This document shows positions 9,987-20,505 of a DNA stretch of 64,000 bases, in pieces (positions within the stretch are counted from its first letter, which is position 1; the number at the start of each line of letters is the position of its first letter). The position numbers and the translations under genes were made by a program. Location: positions 43,264,654 through 43,328,653 of the forward strand of contig NC_084886.1 of the NCBI RefSeq assembly GCF_958979055.1, in the 5' to 3' direction. The notes under the pieces are model-generated. The model did not search any database. It saw nothing but the letters and a program-made list of their open reading frames with translations, and was not told the DNA's origin. This DNA comes from Alnus glutinosa (lineage: Eukaryota; Streptophyta; Magnoliopsida; Fagales; Betulaceae).

Positions 9987-12900
9987 ATCCCCTCCCCTTT
10001 AAAGAACCTTGTCCACAAGGTGGGGAAATCTGGAACATAAGTCCCAATAAAGCTCCCAAGTTGCATCCTCCACTGTGGTGCCTTTCCAGTAAATTAAAAC
10101 CTCTGATAGTGACTGATTATTATTAACCTTTCGGAATCTACGCTGTAAAACAGCTGCTGGTTCCGACTGAATCTCCCCTTGAGCATCCATTGGTGGCAAA
10201 GAAGGTAAAGGAACTGAGTGGTTACCCAGCTGTTTCTTAAGACAGGAAACATGAAAAACAGAATGTATGTTGGAATAGCAGGCAAGGCCAACTTATAAGC
10301 AACCTCACCTACTTTACTCACAACTCGAAAGGGTCCATAAAATCGAGGACTCAATTTCAAACACTTCCGTAGTGCTAAAGTCTTCTGCTTATAGGGCTGC
10401 AGTCTGAGATACACCCAATCTCCTGGGACAAAAGATCTTTCACTATGCCTCTTATCATACTGAGCCTTCTGTCTTTCCTGTGCAGCAAAGAGGTTATGAC
10501 GAAAGATAGCCAAAATCTGCTCTCTGCAATGAAGATGGTCCTCCACTGCTTGATTACGAGTTGTACCCGGAATATATTCGATCAACTTTGGTGGAAGGAC
10601 ACCATATAAAACCTGAAAAGGTGTAAGCTTCGTAGATGCATGGAAATTGGTATTATACCAATACTCTGCCATAGCCAACCAAGAAGACCAAGTCTTCGGC
10701 TTTTCACCTGCATAGCACCGCAGATAATGCTCCACACACTTATTCACAACTTCTGTTTGACCATCCGTTTGAGGATGATATGCAGTACTCATAGCCAACT
10801 GAGTTCCTTCCAACCGAAATAATTCTTGCCAAAAAGAGCTTGTAAAAATGGGATCCCGGTCACTCACGATATAACAAGGAAGACCATGCAACTTGAAGAC
10901 ATTGGTCATGAAAACATGAGCTACTTTAATAGCTGTAAATGGGTGAGAGAGAGCCATGAAGTGAGCATACTTACTGAGCCGGTCCACAACTACCATAATC
11001 ACACTAAATCCATTGGACAAAGGGAGACCCTCAATAAAGTCCATAGACACATCAGCCCAAACTCTTGTAGGTACGGGCAGAGGTTGCAGTAAGCCCGCCG
11101 GTAAAACAGTCTCAGCTTTATTTCTTTGGCAAGTATCACATAATTTCAAATAATGCTTGAGATCAGAATGCATACCAGGCCAATAGAAGTCCAACTTGGC
11201 CCTATGGAGAGACTTTTGGTACCCTGAATGCCCTGCAGCTGGACGATCATGTACCAAGTGCAAAATTCTGTTCCTCAAAGATTCGACAGGACCAACATAT
11301 ATCCTGCCCTTATACAAAAGCAGGTCATTCTGGAATGTAAAGGAGAGATGACTAGCATTGTCAGCCTTCAAGTCCTGAATAATCTAAGTAATAGCTGGAT
11401 CATGTGCATAACTAGCTTTAATATCCTCCACCCAAAGAGGATTAGGAAAGGTTAATAACATGAGTTGGCCATCCTGCTGAGATACTTCTTCATCTTCTAT
11501 CTTTCTTGACAAAGCATCAGCCACAATATTTTCTCTTCCTGCCTTATACTCGATAGTGAAATCATACCCCAACAACTTTGTGATCCATTTTTGCTGAGTA
11601 GGTGTACCCACTTTCTGTTCCAACAGAAATTTCAAACTTTGATGATCAGTTTTTATCTTGAAAGATTGCCCTAACAAATAGGGTCTCCACTTCTTTACTG
11701 CCGAAACTAGAGCCAACAACTCTTTTTCATAAGTGGAAAGATGAAGAGCTTTGCCTTTAAGAGCCTTGCTGAAAAAGGCTATAGGATTAGAAGCTTGCAT
11801 AAGCACAGCCCCAATGCCCACCCCGGAAGCATCACATTAAATAATGAAGGGCTTAGTGAAATCCAGTAATACCAAAACAGGAGGTGAGGAACCTGCCTGT
11901 TTCAAATTGTTAAATGCTTCTGTGGCCTCTGGCGACCAAAGGAAGGAATCCTTCTTTAATAAGGATGTAAGAAGGGCTGCTATTTGACCATAGCCCTTGA
12001 TAAACTTTCTGTAATAACCCGTGAGTCCAAGGAAACCCCTTAAAGATTTCAAAGACTTAGGAACTGGCCAGTTTATCATACTCTCTATCTTAGCCGGATC
12101 AGCCTTAACCCCTTCAGCCAAGATCACATGGCCGAGATATTCCACCTCTTTACAAGCAAATTTACACTTGACTACTTTAGCAAACAGTTTCTGATGTAAT
12201 AGAATCTCCAAAACTACCCTCAAATGCACCAAATGTTCCTGATCATCCTTGTTGTAGACTAGGATGTTGTAAAAAAAAAACCAATAGAAACTTTCTTAAA
12301 TGAGCCTTGAAAACATGATTCATAAGGCCTTGAAAAGTGGAAGGTGCATTGGATAGCCCAAAGGGCATTACCAAGAACTCGTAATGACCCTCATGGGTTC
12401 TAAAAGCTGTCTTATGCACATCATCAGGTTTCACTCTAATCTGATGGTAACCGGACCGAAGATCCAGCTTAGAAATTTTTTTGGCTCCATATAATTCATC
12501 AAGTAGTTCATCAACTACTGGAATAGGAAACTTATCCTTAACCATAGCATAATTCACAGCCCTATAATCCATGCACATTCGCCAACTCCCATCGGCCTTG
12601 CGAACCAATAGCACTGGAGAAGAGAATGGTGATTGACTAGGCCGAATTACACCTGAATCCAAGAGGTATTTCACTATTTTCTCAATCTCCCCTTTTTGAT
12701 AATGGGGATAGCGGTATGGCCTAACGCATATAGGTTGAGTTCCTTCCTTCAGGATAATTTGGTGGTCATTAGAACGCACCGAAGGTAAGCCTTTAGGCTC
12801 CTAAAAAACTGCTGCAAATTCCTGCAATAATTCTGCCACCAAAGGGTTCTGCTGTGGCTGAAGTGAGTCATGAGCTACGGATGCAACCATTTGTAAAATT

Positions 12901-14606
12901 AAACCCTTCTGTTTAGCTTTAGGAATTCTAGAAAAAATATGACCATCCTCCCACACCGAATCAGTAAGAGCAAGTCCTTTCCACAACACTCTCTTAGTAA
13001 ACAAAGAGAATTCCATGGTTAGCTTGGAAAAATCCCAAAGAATGGGACCAAGGGATCTCAACCAATGAATTCCCAGCACCATATCACAGCCTCCCAAGGG
13101 CAAAAGATAGAATTTAGCTGAAAAATTTGTGCCCTGAACCTTCACTGGTAATGCTGGAGAATATCCTTCAGTATGAACTATCTGTCCATTAGCCACCTTA
13201 ACAGCCAATCTACTATCTTTATGAATAACTACCTGAAGTTTTGCAACCACCACTGGATCCACAAAATTGTGAGAACTTCCAGAATCCACCAGAATAGTGA
13301 TGCCAAATGATTTGACCGATCCTATCAATCTCATTGTTTCAGGATTTGGGGAACCTGTGATAGCATGTAATGATATCTCTGGGTGTGTCTCTTCTACTAC
13401 TTCATTTTGTAATTTGTAATCTTCCCCAGAATTATCTATACCTTCACTTTCAGGAATCATCCAATGCTCATCACTAATCAACTCACAACCCTCCATAAGA
13501 AACACCTTCCCCCTTTGACACCTATGAGCAGCATTGTATTTTTCATCACAATAATAACAAAGACCCTTCCGACGTCTTTCTTCCATCTGAGTTGGGGTGA
13601 TACGCTGGACTTGTAATGCTGGTTTTGTTTTTCCCACAGGAAAACCTACTTCAGTAGAATCACTCTTTCCAGCAGTAATAAGCCCTGGTTTAGGAATATT
13701 ACTCTGGAAACTATTATTGTTCTGTTGAAAGAAAGAGGTGGTATGAACCCCACTACTCCTATAATACTTCCTGCTACTCAAGACAAACTCTTCCTGAATC
13801 TTAGCCAACCCAAAGGCTTCATTCAAAGTTCCAGGTTTCAACAACCTTAAAGGAAATCTTATCTCATCCCTTAACCCACTCAAGAAACAACTCAATTTAT
13901 ACCCTTCAGAAAGCCCTTTCAATCTATTCGAAAGCCTTTCAAACTGAGTTTTATAGATGGCAATAGAAGAGGTCTGTCTCAAACGAGTGAGAGCCTCCAT
14001 TGGGTCATCATAACAATTAGGTCCAAAACGAACTTGGATAGCTGATTCAAAGGCTTCCCAAGACGTGAACAATCCTAAGTCAGACGCATCTTGAAACCAC
14101 ACTAAGGCATCCCCTTCCATATAAAATGAAGCCATGGGAACCTTATATTCAATAGGTGTATTGCTAAAATCAAAAAATTGTTTGACTTTAAACAACCAAC
14201 CTGAAACATTTTCGCCATCAAAATGAGGAAAATCCAGTTTAAGACTTCTGAACTGAACATCCGGACCATTACCCAAACGAGTTTTTGGAAAACCAAATGA
14301 AGATTCTCCCGTCTCCCGGTTATGCCGACCCTCCAGAGGACCCTGTTGCACAAAAGTCGGTGTTTTCATTCCAGGAACCGAGTTCCGTGCCAACATCACC
14401 TCCAAGAGTTGATCCATCTTTGACGATAAATCCTTGATGTCCACTCCGTGTTGATTAATCTGATTCTGCATCTGCGTTTGTTGACTTTGCATTTGAGCTT
14501 GCTGGCTTTGAGAAATCTCCCACATCCCCTTCGCGCTCTCCATTTGCTGCTGCAACTCCTGTACTCTTGTACCTTCCGCCATGGATTGTACCGCTCTGAT
14601 ACCACT

Positions 14607-14952
14607 TGTAATACCCTTGATATTTCTTAGGCAACTTTTCCAAAGAACGACCAAAAATGTAATGAAGAAAGAAAGAATGAATGAAAAAAGAACTATGTAT
14701 ATTATTGCAAGTAAGGTAGGTTGATTCGAGCTCAACCTAAGCTCCAAAGAAAGAAACAAAAGAAAACAAATGATCCAAGATTTCCATGACTGAATTCAGA
14801 ATCTAACTCTGTTTATAAAGCTCGACACTTACAACTGAAACTAACTGTTACAACTGAAACTAACTGTTAACTACATTACAATACACTTGTACGCCCATAA
14901 CAGTCCACGTGCACCAACCTCTCGGCTAACTTCTCTCTCAGTGAGCACTACA
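14607..14952 (-). repeat. LTR of the chromovirus (right, its 5' LTR)
   Basis: About 346 bases. It is nearly identical to the left LTR except for a short internal direct duplication of ACAACTGAAACTAACTGTT and a handful of substitutions. The primer-binding site lies just inside it on the minus strand. Confidence 0.85.
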
Positions 14953-15180
14953 GTATATATAGCCTAGACAAAGGTAAGAGCAGGGATACGGTGATGTACA
15001 GTCTTTTGTCTACTGATCCTATTCCTTGAACTGTTCCTTCTCCAGCCTTCATCTTGGTTTTTACAGCCATTACTAAATTTTCACAGTTTGTGTATTTGAA
15101 TTGGCTATTTTGTGCAGTTGCCAATATCATATATTATATTTCGCACTGGAATGTTAATGGCTGATTTGTCTGCTCTGGGC

Positions 15181-15395
15181 ACGGACTGCTGGGGGCTAGA
15201 TATAGTCACAATCACTGTAGCAATATTGGAGATGGGTGTCTCTAGGGTGTTCAATTCCCAGATTTGGTGAGGATTGAAGCTTTGGTAGAGGTAAAAAATA
15301 AGGGGTCGGCGTCAAAGTACAAAAGGTTGGGTTTCTGAGAGAAGGGTTGTTAAGGAAGTATAGGTTTTGTAAAGGAGAGATTAGAGGCATATGCT
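15181..15395 (+). pseudogene. GNAT acetyltransferase C-terminal fragment
   Basis: The conceptual reading GVSRVFNSQIW, RIEALVEVKNKGS, KVGFLREGLLRKYRFCKG follows the C-terminal half of plant GNAT proteins, with a short frame break in the middle. There is no N-terminal half. It lies about 150 bases after the end of the larger GNAT pseudogene, so it is the remains of a third family member in a former tandem cluster. The right copy is at 41847-42055. Confidence 0.65.
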
Positions 15396-15457
15396 TAGCT
15401 ATAGCTTCCCAGTAACAGACAATATGATGTAAGTGATATGATCATAAATATGGTGTA

Positions 15458-15504
15458 GTCCCACATTGGAAAAGGCAGAAGAGAACCCAAACGGGAATAT
15501 TATA
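15458..15504 (+). promoter_or_regulatory. snRNA promoter of the U2-like relic
   Basis: GTCCCACATTG at 15458-15468 matches the plant USE at 10 of 11 bases. TATTATA at 15498-15504 follows about 30 bases later, and the RNA start lies about 31 bases beyond. This promoter is as good as that of the fuller U2 genes. Confidence 0.7.
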
Positions 15505-15535
15505 CAAAAGAGAGCAGCTCTTGTGTAGAAAGGTA

Positions 15536-15662
15536 ATGCACTTCTCGACCTTTTGGTTATGATCAAGTGTAGTATCTGTTGTTTTCAGTTTAATTAATAT
15601 CTAATAAGTGGCCCAATGGGCCTCATGAGATGAAATTTATTTTGATTGGGGAGAGCCATCGA
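15536..15662 (+). pseudogene. Truncated U2 snRNA-like gene
   Basis: The 5' part is recognisable: CTTCTCGACCTTTTGG, then ATGATCAAGTGTAGTATCTG with the GUAGUA branch-site element intact. After CAGTTTAATTAATATCT it diverges, and the 3' domain (Sm site, stems III and IV) is not recognisable beyond GGGGAGAGCCATCG. The intact promoter means a short U2-like RNA could still be made. The right copy is at 42202-42328. Confidence 0.65.
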
Positions 15663-16065
15663 TACATTCTTATAGTATTATAATTATCAGTCATTCCTAC
15701 ATGTACATAATCATCTCTGTCATTGTTATGCTACATACTATACACACTGTAGGCTTCCTTGCAAATTATCCTTGATCTTGGGGTACGTGGAATGACTTCT
15801 ATTCGAGAAATAAACAGTGGAATTAATTAGCATTTCTCATCGGAATGACTATATATTGCTTAAATTTAATTAGAGTACATGAGAAATTAAAGTACAAATT
15901 TCTATTTTAGTTACTAATTTTTCTATATATACTCTAACAATTCTCTATTATACTCGCTAAAAATTATATTCTGCCTATTTTACTTGAGGAGAAAAATAGC
16001 TCATAATAACTAAATTTAACTATTATAAGCCATTTAGCTATTCTGTTGGAGATGTTCCGATAAAA
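15663..16065. other. Intergenic, no gene seen
   Basis: AT-rich sequence conserved in the right copy at about 42329-42731. I see no coding or RNA feature in it. Confidence 0.5.
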
Positions 16066-16600
16066 ATAGTTATTCCTTATCATATACTCTAACACCAAGG
16101 ATATGCATAATTGATTAGTCCATTAGGAAAAGTAATAACTATTCCTAAGAGAAGAAAAAGGTAGAATACTCTTATTCCGGTGGCAACACATGCATGCTCT
16201 AACTGTAATTAAATAAAAATCACTAAAATACCCACATATTTTATTTTTATTTTTTTAAAAATAAAAAGCTGAGGCTTTGTTTGTTTAAGAAGGTGGAACT
16301 CTGGCGGCCGGTGGCGGATTTCGGCGACCGGTAGTGGATTTTAGAAAACTCCTGCGATCGGAGGTGGATTCCGTCTGATTTCGACAGTGGCCACGACAGA
16401 TTCCAGTGAACTTCAACGACGACGACAAATTCCAATGGATTATGTGTATGTGTGTGTGTTTTCGATTTGTTTTGAAAAATAGTCTTTCCCTAAAAGTATA
16501 ACTATTTTTCTCCCTTTTTTTTTTTTTTTTTTTTTTTTTTAAGAGGAATGGCTATTACTTAATTTAAGGAATAGTCATTCTTATGTGAATGGGCGAAATG
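16066..16600. mobile_element. Inverted-repeat element with a GC-rich core
   Basis: Left motifs AATAGTTATTCCTTA and AGTAATAACTATTCCTAAGA recur in reverse complement at the right (AGAGGAATGGCTATTACTT, AAGGAATAGTCATTC). The core at about 16300-16430 is an imperfect repeat of CGGCGACCGG/TGGATT phrases and is far richer in GC than its surroundings. It is probably a non-autonomous DNA transposon; boundaries are approximate. The right copy is at about 42732-43251. Confidence 0.4.
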
Positions 16601-16645
16601 GCTATTCCAAGGCTAAACTCTTACAAATCGATAGAATAGCTATTA

Positions 16646-17527
16646 GGGGTGAAAATATGAATGTGAATGCGGTTATTAGCAATATCCATAACCGCATTAT
16701 ATGATTATTGTTCGCATACGTGTGGTTATTACGATTATTATCCGCTATCTGTATGTGAGGTAATGAGCGTTTTGAATTACTATCTAAATTTATATGTGAG
16801 ATTAAATAATGTAGTTATTACTATATGTAAGCTTAAATAAATTAATATTTAACTTGTTACGCAATTCGTGATTATCAGTCATAGAAAGTCATTGTCTTAT
16901 AGAGTAATTGAGATTTGGATTTTCAAATAAAAGAAGAAAAAAAATATAAATATAATGAGGTATGACTTTGAGATGATAGTGAAAAAAAACCTAACATATG
17001 CCCAGTTTAGTAATCCCCTTCCCCTCCCCTCCCCTCCCCTCTCCTCCTCTTATGGGAGAATTTTTTTGTTGAGTGAAAGTAAAAAGTGATTGATGTGATA
17101 TAAAATAGAAAGAATTTACATAGAAAAGTGAAAAAAAAATTTGTATTGTAGTGAGATTTTTTATTTAAATAATAATAAAAAATTGTTGATGTGATATAAA
17201 AAGTAAAAAAAGTTAAGAATGTTTTGAGTTGATGTTTTTTGAAAGAGGAGAAAATAAGGGGAAGGGAAAGGGAAGGGGGTTATTGAACGGGCCATAACCT
17301 AAAGGTCCTAAACTTACCAAATCCAAAACAACGTTGTTTTTGTGAATTTAATTATATATATATATATGGGAATGCGATGCGGTTATTAACCGCATCTGCA
17401 TTCTCTAAAACTGCTATCCGCATATAGGGATATTGCATAGTTTTTGCTGATCACATCCGCATGTGTGGATAACGGCTAGGTACAAATAGCAAATGCGGGC
17501 AGTTATTACCCGTCCGTATTTTCACCC
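16646..17527. mobile_element. hAT-like non-autonomous element (host of a nested MITE)
   Basis: The ends are GGGGTGAAAATATGAATG and, in reverse complement, GGGTGAAAATACGGACGGG. Subterminal parts also pair (GCGGTTATTA and TAATAACCGC-like phrases). GGGGTGAAAA termini are typical of hAT-like elements. The interior is non-coding and holds a second MITE at 17000-17294. Confidence 0.55.
17000..17294. mobile_element. MITE, family 1, nested in the hAT-like element
   Basis: The ends TGCCCAGTTTAGTAATCCCC and, in reverse complement, TGGCCCGTTCAATAACCCCC pair. CCCCTTCCCCTCCCC and its complement follow at the two sides. The interior matches the MITE at 7463-7743 in reverse. It inserted into the hAT-like element before the segmental duplication, because both copies have it (right copy 46194-46493). 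Confidence 0.7.
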
Positions 17528-18917
17528 ATAATATATTATTATTCCATAGGTTTAATCCTTGGACCAAATGTACGCTTAGCGTTAAAAGACCAAGGAATTA
17601 GAGATAGTAATCATATTGAAACCAAACTACGGCTCTATCAACTATCTAATGTGTACGACTTCATGGATCGAGCTTGAGATGATAAAATAATACTATAATA
17701 AAAAGGAGAAGACTATTTGATGACTTAAGACTATGCTCATATATAATATTAAGACATTAATTAATCCACAAAACACCAAACACTTCGATATCGACTCTCA
17801 TTTTGTGCGTCATTATCTCTTATAGGGAACTATCTACCCCTGATCTATTGCATTTGTTGATTAGATGATTGATGTATTCACCACCTAATAAACATTTTCG
17901 TGACCTTGATTTAAAACACAAATGACCTTTTACATTATCAGAAGGGATGTTACAATATATTTAAAATATAAATTTTGGATGCGTACTTATCTTATTAACC
18001 TGACATAATAATCTGATTCTGTTGAGATCTCTAGCTTGTCGTTAATTTGAGATTATTACGTAGTATTTCATATTAATTTTCAGATTTTCTTTCTTGTTAT
18101 ATTTCCTATTATGACCATCTGGCCTCGTTCCACTAGATTTTTGTATAATTGAATCATCACATATATATACAGTCAAGTTTTATATAGTTTTCTTTAGTTA
18201 TATATTTTGCGTCAGGAGATTTGGTATATATATATTCATAAAGTCATTCTCGTGCTATATATTGACTTTCTTTATTATTAATATCTCATCCATATTAATG
18301 GTGATAATATTAATGAGTATATTGCTGATATAACTAAAAAAATTCATACTTTTTTTTTTTTTTTAAATGATAAGACGAACGTACAGTCTTTAATTATTTC
18401 AGATATTGGTATACGATGCAATTTTCATGAGGAGATAAACTTTGGATAATGAAGAATTACTGAGTAATAAAGCTAGTTGACTAAACATATCTATAACTTT
18501 GTGGGGCTAACTTGCAGCCTGCCTATGAATGAAACTGTGACAGTCAAATAATACACGTGATTTTTTGTTATAAATAGATTTTTTTTTTTTTTGAAAACTG
18601 TTAGAAAGAGAATTAAGAGTACATCTCGTGTTCTTCTTCCATACATCTATTTTCTAAAATTAAATTAAAATTAAATTATGCTGATGTGGCATGGGTTAGT
18701 GATCATTTTCAAATTTTTTTATATTATTATTTTTTTAAAAAAAAAAGAAAAAAGAAAAAAAAGACTGATATAAAGACTATTAACCCATATCGTTCAATTA
18801 GTTAATACAATATGATTACATTGTGATCGATTGTGGAGTGAAGACTAACATTACTAAAAAAAATTAATGGTGAAAATTTTTTAAGATTGGGAAATGATTC
18901 TTTATATATATATAAAC
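17528..18917. other. Upstream region of GA2ox B, no gene seen
   Basis: AT-rich sequence with several short homopolymer runs, conserved in the right copy at about 46764-48160. It may hold distal regulatory sites for GA2ox B, but nothing specific could be recognised. Confidence 0.4.
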
Positions 18918-19163
18918 GCCATAGACATAACTACGAGCGTGGTAGCCCATGAATCCATGATCACTATTTTAAAATTCCAATTATTAAATACTCTCTCTCT
19001 CTCTCTCTCACGCCCCCATGCATTTATTACCAAATCATATGCAACGACTTCTTATGTGTGTGTGTGTGTTTTTTTTATTGGTTATAAATATTTCCAGTCT
19101 TTGTTACAATGGTCTACACTCGCCAACCACGCTAGCTAGCTAGGCAGCCAAAAACTTGGAGCC
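18918..19163 (+). promoter_or_regulatory. Promoter and leader of GA2ox copy B
   Basis: The block CATAGACATAACTACGAGCG, GTGGTAGCCCAT and CACTATTTTAAAATTCCAATT is shared with GA2ox A. A good TATA box, TATAAATA, lies at 19083-19090. A TC tract (about 18992-19008) and a TG tract (about 19057-19069) lie in between. An upstream ATG at 19108 is followed in frame by TAG after seven further codons; its position corresponds to the start codon of copy A, so the N-terminal extension was lost here. Confidence 0.6.
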
Positions 19164-20505
19164 ATGGAGAATAATGTTCCTAAAATCGACCTTTCGGCCA
19201 GGAGATCATCGGTGTCAACGAAAATTGTAAAGGCCTGTGAAAAATATGGTTTTTTTATGGTGGCCAACCATGATGTCCCTTTGAACGTGGTGGGAGAACT
19301 AGAACAACAAGGCCTTCAATTTTTTGCCCGACCAATGGCTGAAAAACTAAGAGCTGGGCCGGGTACCCCTTACGGCTATGGCTGCAACCGCATAGGCCCC
19401 AGTGGAGATATGGGAGCGTTGGAATATCTTACACTTAGTACCAATCCTGCCAGTCCAGACTACATCGCTCGGAGAGCCCGTACCATCTCCAATCGCCCTT
19501 CCAAGTTCTCGTAATATTTATCAATTTTCTTGCCTAGCTCGATCTATTTCTTTTTTCATTCTACGTGTGTTTTAACTTTAATTTTACGCATGCATTCGAT
19601 CAACGTACGTACCAATACTACCAATGGTTGTTGCACTTGCATGCATGGTTTGTTTGCAATTAATGCTTAGATTCATTGTAGAATTGGAAGTCTTGAGACT
19701 GAGAGATCGACATGCATGCATGTGTGAGTTTAACGTACGTACATGCTTCTGGGATTTGACTGATCATGTGTTGATTAATTGTGACTGTGTCTGCATGCGT
19801 ATGACAGCTCTGCTGCCAGTGAATATGCTGAAGCAGTTAGGGGGCTGGCATGTATGCTACTGGATCTGACGGCAGAGGGCCTGAGGGTACTCAATGATAC
19901 ATCAGTGTTCAGCAACCTAATCATGGACGATAATAGTGACTCAATCCTCAGGCTCAATTACTATCCACCATCCAATGATCACAGTATTGGGTTTGGAGAG
20001 CATACTGACCCTCAGATCTTTACCATCCTCAGATCCAACGAGGTGGATGGCCTTCAGATTTCTACCCAGGGGAATTGGATCACGGTCCCTTCTGACCCTA
20101 ATGCATTTTGCGTTTTTGTGGGTGACACGTTAAAGGTTGCTCCTCTCTCTCTCTCTCTCTGTCCTTCGAAGAAATTAATATAGGGTCACCAATATTTAAG
20201 GGAAGAATTGAACGTTGATATTAGATATCTTTGTGTGTGTGTGTGTGTGTGTTTTGAAGGCTATGACAAATGGGAGATTTGTGAGCGTGCGACACAGGGC
20301 CGTTACAAATTCACAGCAAACTAGAATGTCAATAGCCTTCTTTGGGGCTCCATCCCTCCAAGCATTGATAGCTCCACTTCCAGAAATGGTCCCCGCCGGC
20401 ATGGCCCCTCTCTACAAGCCCTTCACTTGGGAGGAATTTAAGAGACAGATGTACTCTGGATCTCTCCGCCTAGGGGATGACCGTCTTAACCATTTCCGAG
20501 CATGA
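19164..20505 (+). CDS. GA2ox: Gibberellin 2-oxidase (GA2ox), copy B, three exons
   Basis: Exons are 19164-19510, 19808-20135 and 20260-20505, joined in one open frame of 306 aa with GT-AG introns. The active-site residues are present: H181, D183 (GEHTDPQIF), H237, and R247-x-S249 (RMS). [12 protein letters not shown] and FTWEEFKRQM mark the GA2ox family, whose role is to inactivate gibberellins by 2-beta-hydroxylation. It is 26 aa shorter than copy A: it starts at the second ATG of A and lacks about eight residues before the first iron ligand (SNDHSIGFG). The usual G-W in the N-terminal third is G-A (GDMGALEYL). Intron 2 is only 124 bases and is framed by a TC tract just after the donor and a long TG tract before the acceptor. 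It could be active or reduced in activity; the frame itself is undamaged. Confidence 0.85.

Larger units (their letters stand above)
9660..14952 (-). mobile_element. Ty3/gypsy chromovirus, broken but young
   Basis: This is a complete-length element of about 5.3 kb lying on the minus strand inside the GNAT pseudogene, absent from the right duplicate. It has LTRs at both ends and a primer-binding site TGGTATCAGAGC (initiator-Met tRNA type) just inside the right LTR. On the minus strand come gag (about 14.5-13.5 kb) with a zinc knuckle CYYCDEKYNAAHRC, protease (LVDSGSSHNFVD), reverse transcriptase (about 12.8-12.0 kb), RNase H, integrase (about 11.3-10.5 kb), and a C-terminal chromodomain (LIYWKGTTVEDATWELYWD). 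Small size and short LTRs suggest the Reina-like clade. The coding region is interrupted about four to six times. The LTRs differ by roughly 2% by eye, so the insertion is recent. Confidence 0.9.
9190..15029 (+). pseudogene. GNAT acetyltransferase pseudogene split by an LTR element
   Basis: The first part (9190-9370) reads MAKEMTIDLSKITLRPYKIS and RFTRWNTFTSKGEALSYINA. After a one-base frame change near 9371 it continues IPHPYYRSICIA, DDRCRADVGYALAAEYWGQ and LVELENNASQKVLEKLGF. The tail (SLDKGKSRDTVMYSLLSTD, stop 15027-15029) lies beyond the inserted chromovirus. This is the order of plant GNAT proteins related to RimJ/RimL, with the acetyl-CoA loop at EYWGQGIAARAV. The missing base is shared with the right copy, so the gene was already broken before the duplication. 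The left copy also has a further one-base gain near 9643 and the 5.3-kb insertion. Confidence 0.8.
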
